From: Paractinoplanes bogorensis
Lineage (GTDB): Bacteria > Actinomycetota > Actinomycetes > Mycobacteriales > Micromonosporaceae
Assembly (NCBI RefSeq): GCF_018829635.1
Contig: NZ_JAHKKG010000019.1
Coordinates: 1-64,000, forward strand
Direction: 5' to 3'
DNA length: 64,000 nt
Translations under genes and position numbers: made by a program
Shown here: one piece after another, positions 8,460 to 18,964 of the stretch
Numbering within the stretch: the first letter of the stretch is position 1
Layout of the letters: each line of letters begins with the position of its first letter
The notes under the pieces: model-generated
What the model was told of the DNA's origin: nothing
The model's database searches: none
What the model saw: only the letters and a program-made list of their open reading frames with translations

Positions 8460-9162
8460 CCCGGAACAGGTCGGCCTCGAACCGGTAGGCGTCGCCGCGG
8501 TATTTGTTGTGCCCGATGAGCACCGGGGTGCCGTCGGCCGTGTACGCGACCTCGTCGCCGACCAGCACCGGTGCGCCCGCGGTGATGCCCAGCAGCCGGG
8601 CCAGTTCGGTGTCGGCGCTCTCGGCGACCAGCGTGTACGCGCTGCGGTGCACTTCGATGCCGCATCGCTCGCGCAGCTCGTCGTACAGCGACTTGTCGGT
8701 CAGGTCGGAGTCCTGAAGCGCCAGGGCGGGCAGGATCACGACGTCGTAGCAGACGGGTGTGCCGTCCATGCCGCGCAGCCGGTCGATCTGCAGCACCGGA
8801 GCCGCGGGCGCGATGCGCAGCTTGGCCGCCTCGTCGAGGGAGGCCGGGCGGACCTCCTGCACCATGACCCGCGCGGTCGGCCGCAACCCCCGCGCCCGGG
8901 CCATCTCGGTGAACGACTGCAGCGTGCTGGGCGGCTCGCCGAGCACCTGGGTCGGCACGAACCAGCCGCGCTGGGCCGACCGCTGCAGCACCCCCTCGGA
9001 CTCGAGCCGGCTCAGCGCCAGGCGCAGCGTGGCCCGGCTGACCCCGAGCAAACCGGCCAGGTCGCGCTCACCGGGCAGCCGGGTGCCGGGGGCGTAGCGG
9101 CCGACGGTGAGGTCGCGAGTCAGCTGCTCGTAGGCCTGCGTCGAAGCGGTCACGGCGAGCAC
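8443..9162 (-). CDS. GntR-family (HutC/UTRA) regulator
   Basis: A 239-residue regulator with an N-terminal winged helix (GTRLPGERDLAGLLGVSRATLRLALSRL as key region, residues about 26-53) and a C-terminal UTRA ligand domain (PVLQIDRLR ... ITAGAPVLVGDEVAYTADGTPV). The start is GTG at 9162; a second in-frame GTG at 9153 is possible. It is divergent from the sugar-import operon beginning at 9301 and the 138-bp gap between them carries TGGT/ACCA operator elements, so it very probably represses that operon. UTRA members of this type (DasR, NagR, YvoA) often sense amino-sugar phosphates, which fits the neighbouring genes. Confidence 0.88.
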   Translation of the reverse strand: MLAVTASTQAYEQLTRDLTVGRYAPGTRLPGERDLAGLLGVSRATLRLALSRLESEGVLQRSAQRGWFVPTQVLGEPPSTLQSFTEMARARGLRPTARVMVQEVRPASLDEAAKLRIAPAAPVLQIDRLRGMDGTPVCYDVVILPALALQDSDLTDKSLYDELRERCGIEVHRSAYTLVAESADTELARLLGITAGAPVLVGDEVAYTADGTPVLIGHNKYRGDAYRFEADLFRVSSRA

Positions 9163-9164
9163 TG

Positions 9165-9226
9165 TACCAGTTAGCTCATTGGTGGGACCAGTTCTCGTTT
9201 CTGGTTCAGTACTGGACTAACTGGTA
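9165..9226. promoter_or_regulatory. GntR operator region
   Basis: A perfect 10-bp inverted repeat, TACCAGTTAG at 9165-9174 and CTAACTGGTA at 9217-9226, brackets further half-sites: ACCAG(9)CTGGT at 9187-9205 and ACTGG at 9211. Repeated ACCAGT/ACTGGT halves resemble the TGGTCTAGACCA-type sites of DasR/NagR-like GntR proteins but with altered spacing. The region lies in the shared promoter of the divergent regulator and transporter genes. Confidence 0.65.
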
Positions 9227-9300
9227 TAGGAAGGCTTAGTGTCCGGAGATCGGCCACGCGATCCCACCGGGCGAGGCCAGAGACACAACGGAGTGCACCT

Positions 9301-10647
9301 ATGAAGATCTATAAAGCGGGAATGGTCGCGGCTCTGCTCGCGCTCGGCCTGACCGCCTGCTCCCCGGGCAGTGGCACCAGCGCGACCGATGCCACCAAGG
9401 CCCCGGACACGGTGTCCACCGATGTCGCCAAGGCCGGCAACGTGACCCTCAAGCTGACCGACTTCTGGGGCGGCGCCGAGGGCGAGTGGATCAAGCAGGT
9501 CGTGGCCGACTTCCAGAAGAAGTACCCGAACGTCACGATCCAGCGCACCAACGAGGACTGGGGTCAGCTCAACTCGACCCTCAACCTGCAGCTGCAGGAC
9601 GACAGCGGGCCGGACATCGCGACCGCGAACAACGGCTGGCAGTCGCTCGGCACCCTGGCCAAGGGCGGTCTGGTGCGCAACCTGGACGCGTACGCGAAAG
9701 CCTATGGCTGGGACAAGAAAGTGCCGACCACGATCGCCCGGCAGAACCAGTTCAGCGGCGACTTCAAGACCATGGGCACCGGGTCGTGGTTCTCCACCCC
9801 GATGGCCCGGACGTCGCTGATCGGCCTCTACTACAACGCCGACAAGCTCAAGTCGCTCGGCCTCGAGCCGCCCAAGACGCTGGCCGACCTGGAGACGGCG
9901 GCGGCCAAGGCCAAGGCGGCGGGCGAGATTCCGTTCGAGTACGGGAGTCTGGACGGCTCGACCACCATCCTGCTCGGTACGCAGGCGATGCTGGCCGACA
10001 AGAAGAAGCTCAACGACTACATCTACGGCGACGCCTCGATCAAGGCGGGCGACATCGGGATGACCGACGCCATCACGCTGACCAAGAAGTGGGCCGACGC
10101 CGGATACTTCCCGCCCAAGTTCGAGGGCATCGACTACCAGACCGCGGTCGCCAACTACGTGGGTGGCAAGGGCGTGTTCCGGTGGGAGTACACCGGTTCG
10201 CTCGGTCTCGACGCGGCCAAGCAGGGCAAGTACGGCTACCTGCAGCTGGCCCAGGCGAGCGGCAGCGGGACGGTCGGCGTCGGTGCCGCGCCGGGGGCCA
10301 TGGTGATCTCGTCCAAGAGCAAGAACCCGGACGTGGCGGCCGCCTTCCTCGACTTCCTGATGTCGCCCGAGACCGGTCAGCTGGCCGCCGACCGGGGCCT
10401 GGTGCCGGCGCTGTCGCCCGACGTCAAGGTGCCCGCCACGTCGCTCAGCCTGACCGACGAGTCGAAGGGTGCGGCGACGCTCGACTCCGACGACGGCTAC
10501 GTGCCCTACTTCGACTGGTCCAGCCCGACGATGCTCGACACCATCAGCCAGAATCTTCAGCTGGTGTACGCGGGAAAGATGACGCCGGACAAGTTCACCG
10601 CGGCCGTCGACAAGGACCGCGACGCCTTCCTGGCCGGGCAGAGCTGA
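9301..10647 (+). CDS. Sugar ABC transporter substrate-binding lipoprotein
   Basis: A 448-residue extracellular solute-binding protein of the carbohydrate CUT1 class. It begins with a type II signal peptide and lipobox (LGLTACSP, cysteine 20), so it should be anchored outside the membrane. The mature part has the usual SBP features: VTLKLTDFWGGAEGEWIKQV, later GIDYQTAVANYVGGKGVFRW and the hinge-proximal ...NPDVAAAFLDFLM. First gene of the GntR-controlled operon; the permeases follow at once. No ATPase gene is in the operon, so a shared MsiK-type ATPase elsewhere is likely. Confidence 0.9.
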   Translation: MKIYKAGMVAALLALGLTACSPGSGTSATDATKAPDTVSTDVAKAGNVTLKLTDFWGGAEGEWIKQVVADFQKKYPNVTIQRTNEDWGQLNSTLNLQLQDDSGPDIATANNGWQSLGTLAKGGLVRNLDAYAKAYGWDKKVPTTIARQNQFSGDFKTMGTGSWFSTPMARTSLIGLYYNADKLKSLGLEPPKTLADLETAAAKAKAAGEIPFEYGSLDGSTTILLGTQAMLADKKKLNDYIYGDASIKAGDIGMTDAITLTKKWADAGYFPPKFEGIDYQTAVANYVGGKGVFRWEYTGSLGLDAAKQGKYGYLQLAQASGSGTVGVGAAPGAMVISSKSKNPDVAAAFLDFLMSPETGQLAADRGLVPALSPDVKVPATSLSLTDESKGAATLDSDDGYVPYFDWSSPTMLDTISQNLQLVYAGKMTPDKFTAAVDKDRDAFLAGQS

Positions 10648-10648
10648 C

Positions 10649-11581
<933 letters not shown>

Positions 11582-11583
11582 TC

Positions 11584-12396
11584 GTGATCTCGAGGATGGA
11601 ACGCGCGTTCAACTACGTGATCCTGACGATCCTGGCCGTGCTGGTGCTCTTCCCGGTCGGCACGTTCCTGGTCGCGGCGCTGAGCCCCGACCGCTCGGGC
11701 AAGCCGGTCGGCTTCTCCGACTTCGCCTGGGACAACTTCGCCACCGCCTGGCGCGACGCCGACTTCTCGCGGGCCATGACCGTCTCGCTGATCGTGGCCG
11801 TCTGCGTGGTGGCCGGCCAGGTCATCCTGGCCCTGCTCGGCGGGTACGCCTTCGGGGTGCTCGGCGTGGCCGGGGACAAGTGGCTCTTCCCGGTCGTCCT
11901 GCTCGGCATGATGATCTCGCTCGAGGCCATCATCGTGCCGCTCTACTACCAGTTCCGGACGTTCGGGCTGACCAACTCGCTGCCCGGCATCATCCTGATC
12001 CACCTCGGCATGGGTGTGCCGTTCGGGATCTTCTGGATGCGGGCCGCGTTCCGGGCCCTGCCGCGCTCGGCGTTCGAGTCGGCCGAACTGGATGGGGCCG
12101 GACCGCTGCGGATGCTGCGCTCGATGGCGGCGCCGATGGCCCGGCCCGCCATCTACACGCTGATCCTGCTCAGCTTCATGTGGACCTGGAACGACTATTT
12201 CCTCTCGCTGGTGTTCCTGCACGGGGACAACCAGACGGCCACCGTCGCCCTCGGCGTCTTCCAGGGCAAGTACGTCACCCAGATCAACCTGATGGCCGCC
12301 GGCGGTCTCATCGTCGCCGCGCCGGTCCTCGCCCTCTACGTCGTCTTCCAGCGCAAATTCATCTCCGGAATGCTGGCCGGCGCGATCAAGGAGTAA
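11584..12396 (+). CDS. Sugar ABC transporter permease (MalG-like)
   Basis: A 270-residue permease starting MISRMERAFNYVILTI with the GTG at 11584, preceded by GGAAAGG at the right distance. An ATG at 11596 is an alternative. Six membrane segments and the EAA motif FESAELDGAGPLRMLRSMAAP are present, with the usual MalG-type C-terminus ending in KE. Part of the transporter trio with the two genes upstream; NagB-like deaminase follows after four bases. Confidence 0.92.
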   Translation: MISRMERAFNYVILTILAVLVLFPVGTFLVAALSPDRSGKPVGFSDFAWDNFATAWRDADFSRAMTVSLIVAVCVVAGQVILALLGGYAFGVLGVAGDKWLFPVVLLGMMISLEAIIVPLYYQFRTFGLTNSLPGIILIHLGMGVPFGIFWMRAAFRALPRSAFESAELDGAGPLRMLRSMAAPMARPAIYTLILLSFMWTWNDYFLSLVFLHGDNQTATVALGVFQGKYVTQINLMAAGGLIVAAPVLALYVVFQRKFISGMLAGAIKE

Positions 12397-12400
12397 CACC

Positions 12401-13144
12401 GTGGCTCTCCAACCCCTTGTGCTGCCGGACACCGACGCCGTCGGTGACGCGGTGGCGGCGACGATCCTCGACCGTCTGGCCGCGACCGGCCACCGGCCGT
12501 TCCTGCTCGGCTGTCCCAGCGGCCGGACTGCGATGCCGGTCTACCGGGCCCTGGCCCGGCACGCGGCCGCCGGCGCCGACCTGTCCCGGCTGGTCATCGT
12601 GATGATGGACGACTACCTCGACGGCGACCAGCGGGTCGCGCCCGAACTGCCGTACTCGTGCCTGGGTTTCGCCCAGCGCGAGATCGCCGGGCCGCTCGGG
12701 GCGTCGAACGAGATCTGGGTGCCCGACCCGGCCGACCCGGCGGGCTACGACGAGGCCATCGACGCGGCCGGCGGGATCGACCTGTTCCTGCTGGCCAGCG
12801 GCGCGGGTGACGGTCACATCGCGTTCAACCAGCCGGGCACACCCCGAGACGCCCGTACGCATGTCACCCCGCTCGGCGAGGCCACCCGGCGCGACAACAT
12901 GGGGACCTTCCCCGAGTTCACCCGGCTCGACATGGTGCCCACCCACGGGGTGACGGTCGGCGTTGACACCATCGCCGGACTGTCCCGCGAGGTCATCATG
13001 ATCGTCTGCGGGGCGCACAAACACGCGGCGTACAACCGGATCAGCCGGGCCGGGGCCTATGAGCCGGACTGGCCGGCCACCGTCGTCGTCGAATGCAAGA
13101 ACCCCACGCTCATCGCGGACCACGCGGCTGTTGGAGGCAACTGA
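12401..13144 (+). CDS. NagB-like glucosamine-6-phosphate deaminase/isomerase
   Basis: A 247-residue member of the glucosamine-6-phosphate isomerase / 6-phosphogluconolactonase family. The NagB landmarks are there: CPSGRTAMPVY (phosphate loop), MMDDYLDG (NagB DEY-like acid), SGAGDGHIAFNQPG (active-site DGHIAFN) and a C-terminal GVTVGVDTI ... CGAHKHAA. The sequence is divergent from classical NagB and is slightly short, so the exact amino-sugar or ketose phosphate is open. In the operon it should act on the phosphorylated sugar produced by the kinase/GH4 genes downstream. GTG start. Confidence 0.82.
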   Translation: MALQPLVLPDTDAVGDAVAATILDRLAATGHRPFLLGCPSGRTAMPVYRALARHAAAGADLSRLVIVMMDDYLDGDQRVAPELPYSCLGFAQREIAGPLGASNEIWVPDPADPAGYDEAIDAAGGIDLFLLASGAGDGHIAFNQPGTPRDARTHVTPLGEATRRDNMGTFPEFTRLDMVPTHGVTVGVDTIAGLSREVIMIVCGAHKHAAYNRISRAGAYEPDWPATVVVECKNPTLIADHAAVGGN

Positions 13145-13146
13145 CC

Positions 13147-14448
13147 ATGGCAGGAATCAAGCTCGTCTACATCGGCGGCGGATCGTCGCGCGGCGCCGGG
13201 ACGATGGCGTCGATCCTGGCCCACGGCAAGGAGTTCGACGGCTCCGAGATCGTCATCCAGGACGTCGACCCCGACCGCCTGCACGCCGTCGAGACCATCG
13301 CCCGCAAGATCGCCCGGTCGCAGGGCCTGGACATCCGGATCTCGTCGACCACCGACCGGCGGGCCGCGCTCACCGACGCCGACGCCGTGCTGGCCAGCTT
13401 CCGCCCCGGCAACTTCGCCGCCCGCGCCCTGGACGAGCGGATCCCGCTCAAACACGGCGTGATCGGCCAGGAGACGCAGGGACCGGGCGGTTTCTTCATG
13501 GCGCTACGGTCGATCCACATCTACGAGGACATCATCCGCGACCTCGACGCGGTGGCGCCGAACGCCGTCATCTTCAACTACACCAACCCGGTCAACATCG
13601 TGTCGCAGGCGGTCACCCGCTTCACCGACCGCACGATCTGGTCGATGTGCGAGGGCCCGATCGTCTTCCCCAAGACCGTGCTCCACGCCGCGGGACTGGA
13701 CCCCGCGAAGGCCGACATCGTCATGTCGGGCATCAATCACAACATCTGGTCGGTCGAGCACACGTACGAGGGGAAGGATCTCATGCCCCTGCTCGACGCG
13801 GCCTGGGAAGCGCGCCGCGACGATCCGACGCTCAGCGTGCACGCCAAGCGGATGCTGCGGCTGGCCGTGGCGATGCGATCGGTGCCGGCCGACTACTTCC
13901 AGTACTACTACTTCCGCGAGGAGGTGCTGCGCGAACTGCAGGGCGCCCGCACCACCCGCGCCGAAGACCTCCTCGCGGCGCTGCCCGGCTACTGGCAGCA
14001 CTACGAGGAGCAGATGAACGTCGAGGTTCCCTCGCTCGACCCCGCTCGTTCGCGCGGCGGCATCCACGAGCTCGAGCTGGCGATCGACGTGATGAGCGCC
14101 TACTACAACAACAGGAGCGCCCGCCTGCCGGTCAATCTGCCCAACGCCGGGGGAGCGCTGCCCGGCTTCGACGACGATGTCGTGGTGGAGATGTGGTGCA
14201 CCGTCGACGGTCAAGGTGTGCGACCGCTGCCGCAGAAACCCCTTCCCCATGCCGTACGCGGTCTGGTGCAGCAACTCGCCGAATTCCAGTACCTCGCCGC
14301 CGAGGCCGCGTGGAAGGGCAACCGCGCCGACGGCATCCGGGCCATGGCCGCCAATCCGATGGTGCCGACGCTCGCGGTCGCCGAGGAGCTGTACGACGAG
14401 ATGGCGTACGCCCACCGCGCCTACCTGCCGGAGCGTCTGCTCAAGTGA
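13147..14448 (+). CDS. Family 4 glycoside hydrolase (NAD/metal-dependent)
   Basis: A 433-residue GH4 enzyme. The N-terminal Rossmann motif (KLVYIGGGSSRG) binds NAD, and the metal ligands expected in this family are visible as C168 in SMCEG and H198 in GINHNIW. Family members use redox-assisted elimination and mostly cleave 6-phospho-alpha- or beta-glucosides, galactosides or glucuronides. The position between a NagB-like enzyme and a sugar kinase suggests a phosphorylated (amino)disaccharide. The ATG at 13147 is two bases after the previous stop. Confidence 0.88.
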   Translation: MAGIKLVYIGGGSSRGAGTMASILAHGKEFDGSEIVIQDVDPDRLHAVETIARKIARSQGLDIRISSTTDRRAALTDADAVLASFRPGNFAARALDERIPLKHGVIGQETQGPGGFFMALRSIHIYEDIIRDLDAVAPNAVIFNYTNPVNIVSQAVTRFTDRTIWSMCEGPIVFPKTVLHAAGLDPAKADIVMSGINHNIWSVEHTYEGKDLMPLLDAAWEARRDDPTLSVHAKRMLRLAVAMRSVPADYFQYYYFREEVLRELQGARTTRAEDLLAALPGYWQHYEEQMNVEVPSLDPARSRGGIHELELAIDVMSAYYNNRSARLPVNLPNAGGALPGFDDDVVVEMWCTVDGQGVRPLPQKPLPHAVRGLVQQLAEFQYLAAEAAWKGNRADGIRAMAANPMVPTLAVAEELYDEMAYAHRAYLPERLLK

Positions 14449-15434
14449 GCCGCGCCTACCTGGCGGTGGACGCCGGAAACTCCAAGACGGTCGCCCTCGT
14501 CAACGACGCCGAGGGGACCGTCTTGGGCCGGGGCCGGGGTGGCAACGGCGACATCTACGGGGCGGCTTCAGTGCCCTCAGCACTCTCCTCGGTCTTCGAC
14601 GCCGTGGCCGCCGCGCTGTCGGATGCCGGCCTCACCCCGTCGGACATTGTCTCGGCCGCGTTCCGGATGGCCGGCGTCGACTATCCCGAGGACGCCGAAT
14701 TCTGGGACGGGCATATCCGTGAGCGGCTCGGTGGCCTGGGGCGGTGGAGCGTCAAGAACGACGCGTACGCCTCGCTGCGGCTGCTCGACGGCACCGGGAT
14801 CGCGGTGTCGATCACCGTCGGGACCGGGCCGGCCGTGGCGGCGCGCGCCGCTGATGGGCAGGAGGAGCACTCCGGCTTCTTCGTGTTCGACCATCTCGGC
14901 GGGGGCGGGCTCGGGGGTGAGGCGCTCAAGGCTGTTTGCCAGGCGTGGATGGGCATCGGGCCGGCGACCTCGCTGACGTCTGCTCTTTGCGAGCTGTACG
15001 ACGTGCCGGACGCCTGGCATCTGCGGCACGACTTCACGCGCCGGTTCGGGGCCCGGCCGGCCTCCGATCTGTGGCAGGCGTCGCGGGCCGTCCTGGCCGC
15101 TGCATCCGACGGCGATGCGGTCGCGGTCGGCCTGGTGGAGGCGCAGGCGACGGCGTTCGTCCGCTACGCCACCTGGTGTGCCGCGCGGGTCGGCACCGAA
15201 TTGGGCGACCTTCCGGTGCTGTTGAACGGATCGGTCGCCACCTCGGAGCACCCCGCGATGCGCAACGCGCTGATCGCGAAACTCGGGCCGGCCACCCGGG
15301 TCGTGGTAGCCGACGCCTCACCGCTGAGCGGCGTGGTGCTGGACGCGCTGGCCGAGGGCGGTGTCGCGATCGGCCCCGAACTGCTCGCCCGGGTCCGCAG
15401 CGCCCATCCCGACGACTTCCTCTCGACGCTCTGA
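14445..15434 (+). CDS. BadF/BadG-type ATPase, N-acetylglucosamine-kinase-like
   Basis: A 329-residue ASKHA-fold kinase starting with GTG at 14445, overlapping the GH4 stop (GTGA). Phosphate-binding strands are visible: AYLAVDAGNSKTVALV at the N-terminus and GIAVSITVGTGPAVAARA, followed by DHLGGGGLGGEAL. It resembles mammalian/bacterial GlcNAc kinases of the BcrAD/BadFG family. In this operon it probably phosphorylates an imported or released amino sugar; a role as glucosamine kinase is equally possible. Confidence 0.82.
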   Translation: MSRAYLAVDAGNSKTVALVNDAEGTVLGRGRGGNGDIYGAASVPSALSSVFDAVAAALSDAGLTPSDIVSAAFRMAGVDYPEDAEFWDGHIRERLGGLGRWSVKNDAYASLRLLDGTGIAVSITVGTGPAVAARAADGQEEHSGFFVFDHLGGGGLGGEALKAVCQAWMGIGPATSLTSALCELYDVPDAWHLRHDFTRRFGARPASDLWQASRAVLAAASDGDAVAVGLVEAQATAFVRYATWCAARVGTELGDLPVLLNGSVATSEHPAMRNALIAKLGPATRVVVADASPLSGVVLDALAEGGVAIGPELLARVRSAHPDDFLSTL

Positions 15435-15442
15435 AGGGCACC

Positions 15443-17722
15443 ATGATCGACGACATCGACGGCCTGACTTTGGAAGAGAAGGCGTCGCTGCTCTCCGGGC
15501 ACGACGAGTGGTACACCGAGACGATCGAGCGGCTCGGCATCCCGGCCATCGAGGTCGGCGACGGCCCGCACGGGCTGCGCAAGGAGACCGGCGTCGACAT
15601 GGTCTGGGTGCCCGCCACCGGGTTCCCGACAGCGTCGGCGATGGGTGCCTCGTGGGACCGCGACCTGGTCCGCCGGGTGGCGGTCGCGATCGGCGAGGAG
15701 GCGCGGGCCGAGGGTGTGCAGGTGGTGCTCGGGCCGGGCGTCAACATGAAACGGTCGCCGCTGTGCGGGCGCAATTTCGAGTACTTCTCCGAGGACCCGC
15801 TGCTGTCCGGCGAGCTCGGTACTGCGTACGTACGGGGAATGCAGTCGGTCGGGGTTGGCTCTTCGCTCAAGCACTTCGCGGCGAACAATCAGGAGATCGA
15901 ACGGACCCGCATCTCCGTCGAGGCCGATGACCGGACGTTGCGCGAGATCTATCTGGCCGCGTTCGAGCGGGTGGTGAAGGCGGCCGACCCGTGGACGGTG
16001 ATGTGCTCCTACAACCGGCTGCGCGGGGTGCACGCCTCGGAGAACCGGTGGCTGCTGACCGAGATCCTGCGCGACGAGTGGGGTTTCGACGGGGTGGTCG
16101 TCTCCGACTGGAACGCGGTGCACCACCGGGTGCCCGCCCTCGTCGCCGGGCTCGATCTCGAGATGCCGGGCGTCGGCGGGGCGACAGATCAAGAGATAAT
16201 TGCGGCCGTACGCGCGGGAGAGCTCGACGAACGCATAGTCGACGCGGCCGCCCGGCGGGTCCTGCGACTGGTCGCTCTTTGTCACCCGGGCCCGTCCCTG
16301 GTGAACGGCCCGATCATGGACCTCGGCGTCGCGCCCGGTGATCGGCTCTCGTCCGAGCAGTTGTCGTTGCTGCGCGCCGACGAGCACCACGCCCTCGCCC
16401 GGGAGGCCGCGGCCGGCTGCATCACGTTGCTGCGTAACGAGAGCGGGGTGCTGCCGCTCGCTTCTCCGGAGCGGATCGCGGTGATCGGGGCGTTCGCCGC
16501 GCACGCCCGGATCCAGGGCGGTGGCTCGTCCGGCGTCGACCCGACCCGCGTCGACAACGCGCTCGACCTGCTCATTTCCTCCTTCGGGGACCGCGTCGCG
16601 TACGCCCCTGGCTACGTCCACACGCCCAAGGACGCCTACCAGGACGACGTCGCCGCCTACCTGGCCGCGCACGACGCCACATTCGTCGACGACGGCCACG
16701 GTCCGGCCCGCCGGTCGGCCGCCCTCGCCGAGGCGCTGCGCCTGGCCGCGGCGGCGGAACGGGTGGCGGCCGGCCCGCTGTTCGCGCGGGCGACCGCGCT
16801 GATCGACGACGCGGTCGGCGTCGCGGCCGGCGCCGACGTGATCGTGGTCTTCGCCGGGCTGCCGCTCGCCTTCGAACAGGAGGCCGACGATCGCACGACG
16901 CTGGCCCTGCCCGCCGACCAGATCGAGCTGATCGGGCGGCTGGCCGACCTATCGGCGCCGGTGGTGGTCGTGCTGTCCAACGGCTCGGCCGTCACCATGG
17001 ACCCCTGGCACGACCGGGTCGACGCGATCGTCGAGGCCTGGCTGCCCGGACAGGCCGGTGCCGCCGCCGTGGTCGACGTCCTGCTGGGCCGGGTCAACCC
17101 GTCCGGCAAGGTGGCCGAGACGTTCCCCCTCGCGGTCGAGGACACCCCCGGCTACGTGACCTGGACGGGGGAGCGGGGCACGGTCCTCTACGGCGAGGGC
17201 GTGTTCATCGGATACCGCTGGTACGACGCTCTGCGCCGGGCGGTCCGCTATCCGTTCGGGCACGGGCTGTCCTACACCACCTTCGCGTACGACGACCTCG
17301 ACGTGTCCATCGTGGATGCGTTCGCGGGCGCGGTCCGTGTTTCGTGCACGGTCACCAACACGGGATCGGTGACCGGTAAGGAGGTCGTGCAGCTCTACGT
17401 CGGTGACCCGGACGCCGCGGTCCGCCGGCCGGCACGGGAACTGCGCGGCTTCGACAAGGTGACCCTCGAACCGGGGGAGAGCACGCGGGTCGTGTTCGAG
17501 CTGGCCGGCCGCGACTTCGCCTACTGGGACGTCGCCACCGGCGAGCGCGGCGCCTGGCGGCGCGAGGGCGGCGAGTTCGTCATCGAGGTCGGTGCTTCCT
17601 CCCGCGACCTGCGGCTACGTTCGGTTTTCGCTCTGCCGGACGACCCCGATCTGCCGCCGCTGATCCCGGACGAGGCGTTGCTCGACCACAAGTCGTCCCG
17701 CTTCACCGAGGGCCACCGCTGA
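15443..17722 (+). CDS. GH3 beta-glycosidase
   Basis: A 759-residue family 3 glycoside hydrolase without a signal peptide, so it acts in the cytoplasm on imported oligosaccharide. The (beta/alpha)8 domain includes KHFAANNQE and the nucleophile Asp222 in GVVVSDWNAVHH; the second alpha/beta domain and a C-terminal fibronectin-III-like domain (VSCTVTNTGSVTGKEVVQLYV) follow. The domain layout is that of beta-glucosidases rather than NagZ. Start ATG 15443 has GAAGGG just upstream. Last gene of the operon; a large palindromic terminator follows. Confidence 0.92.
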   Translation: MIDDIDGLTLEEKASLLSGHDEWYTETIERLGIPAIEVGDGPHGLRKETGVDMVWVPATGFPTASAMGASWDRDLVRRVAVAIGEEARAEGVQVVLGPGVNMKRSPLCGRNFEYFSEDPLLSGELGTAYVRGMQSVGVGSSLKHFAANNQEIERTRISVEADDRTLREIYLAAFERVVKAADPWTVMCSYNRLRGVHASENRWLLTEILRDEWGFDGVVVSDWNAVHHRVPALVAGLDLEMPGVGGATDQEIIAAVRAGELDERIVDAAARRVLRLVALCHPGPSLVNGPIMDLGVAPGDRLSSEQLSLLRADEHHALAREAAAGCITLLRNESGVLPLASPERIAVIGAFAAHARIQGGGSSGVDPTRVDNALDLLISSFGDRVAYAPGYVHTPKDAYQDDVAAYLAAHDATFVDDGHGPARRSAALAEALRLAAAAERVAAGPLFARATALIDDAVGVAAGADVIVVFAGLPLAFEQEADDRTTLALPADQIELIGRLADLSAPVVVVLSNGSAVTMDPWHDRVDAIVEAWLPGQAGAAAVVDVLLGRVNPSGKVAETFPLAVEDTPGYVTWTGERGTVLYGEGVFIGYRWYDALRRAVRYPFGHGLSYTTFAYDDLDVSIVDAFAGAVRVSCTVTNTGSVTGKEVVQLYVGDPDAAVRRPARELRGFDKVTLEPGESTRVVFELAGRDFAYWDVATGERGAWRREGGEFVIEVGASSRDLRLRSVFALPDDPDLPPLIPDEALLDHKSSRFTEGHR

Positions 17723-17725
17723 CGG

Positions 17726-17761
17726 CCGGTGCCGGCCCGCGACGTCGCGGGCCGGCACCGG
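17726..17761. terminator. Bidirectional terminator, perfect 36-bp palindrome
   Basis: The 18 bases CCGGTGCCGGCCCGCGAC are followed directly by their exact reverse complement. The hairpin lies between the stop of the GH3 operon and the stop of the convergent metalloprotease gene, where a terminator serving both strands is expected. No T-run is present, as is usual in high-GC actinomycetes. Confidence 0.85.
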
Positions 17762-17773
17762 GGCGGGCGAAGA

Positions 17774-18757
17774 TCAGCGGGTGATCGAGTAGATGCTGGC
17801 CAGCATCACCGGGTTCTGGCCGCCGAGGTCCTCACGCTTGTTGGCGGCGTAGTACATGACGTCGCCGCTGTAGAGGTTGTGGCCGAGCCCCAGGGCGTGG
17901 CCCAGCTCGTGGGTGGTGGTGTTGTTGCGGGTGCCGCCGATCGCGGCCGAGTCGTAGTAGTCGTTGAGCTGCACCATGGCGCCCGAGTTGGAGAACGCGC
18001 CGTACGAACCCGACGCGTAGTACAGCGTGGTCCGCCCGGTCCAGCCCGCGCCGTAGTTGCCCGAGAAGACGTCGATGCACCGGGAACCGGACACCGCCGG
18101 GCAGCTGTTCCAGCGGTACTCACTGTCGATGTTCTGCACCGTGTTCCACTTCGGCACGACCGAGGAGACCGGCCACGACGCGCCCGAGTGGTCGTTGAAC
18201 CGTACGTACGGGTCCTCCCAGCCCTGGTTGCGCCAGAACGACACCGGGCAGCTCCACGTCCGCGCGTTGCCGTACGAGCAGTCGCTGGCCGCCTTGGTCG
18301 AGACGCCGCCGGTCGACGCCGACTTGACGACGCGTACGGACGCCTTGCCCTGGGCCCGCAGCTTGGCCGCCAACTGGTCCGGCGTGAACCCCGGCGCCGG
18401 GTCGTAGGTGGTCACGCTGGTGCCCTCCGAGGTGACCTGCACGCTCTGCACGGTCACCGCCTCCGCGTCGGCCGGCTCGGCCTTGGCCGTCGCCGCCCGC
18501 ATCGCGTCCATCTGCTTGTCGGTGAGCTTGGGGTAGGCGGCAAGGTCGGTGGCCGGAGCCTTGGCCTTGGCGCCCGGGTCGGCCGAACCCGCCCAGCTGC
18601 CGTCCGTCTTCTTCTCCGCCAGGAAGGAGGCGTACTGCTGGTCCGGGTCGATGATCGCTCCGGCGGACGCCTGGGCGGCCCCCGGGAGGGTGACCACGGT
18701 CAGCACGATGGACGTGGCGGTGGCCAACAGCCACCGTGATCGGTGATTGACCTGCAT
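17774..18757 (-). CDS. Secreted metzincin-type zinc protease
   Basis: A 327-residue protein with a Sec signal peptide (about residues 1-31, ending AQASA), a propeptide-like Ala/Lys-rich segment, and a C-terminal catalytic domain. The zinc motif THELGHALGLGH (H283, E284, H287, H293) is the metzincin HExxHxxGxxH, with Met301 in SGDVMYY as the Met-turn. Several cysteines (CSYG, CPVS, CPAV, RCID) may form disulfides. It resembles small secreted actinomycete proteases of the snapalysin/matrixin type. It stands alone, convergent with the sugar operon. Confidence 0.88.
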   Translation of the reverse strand: MQVNHRSRWLLATATSIVLTVVTLPGAAQASAGAIIDPDQQYASFLAEKKTDGSWAGSADPGAKAKAPATDLAAYPKLTDKQMDAMRAATAKAEPADAEAVTVQSVQVTSEGTSVTTYDPAPGFTPDQLAAKLRAQGKASVRVVKSASTGGVSTKAASDCSYGNARTWSCPVSFWRNQGWEDPYVRFNDHSGASWPVSSVVPKWNTVQNIDSEYRWNSCPAVSGSRCIDVFSGNYGAGWTGRTTLYYASGSYGAFSNSGAMVQLNDYYDSAAIGGTRNNTTTHELGHALGLGHNLYSGDVMYYAANKREDLGGQNPVMLASIYSITR

Positions 18758-18964
18758 TTTTACCCCCGATGTCAGATCGGCATCGATCGATGCCGATCCC
18801 TACGCTAGGGCACGGAAGCCGAACGTAAATCGACCGAGTTCGATTGCTGACAGAAGTCGGGAGCGGGCTGACAAACGCGCACTTCTGGGCTAGCAAAAAG
18901 AGTGTGCAGCGCGGGGCGGTGGCCGATGCGTCGTTGAAGGTGAGGAGCACTGACGGGAGCGGGC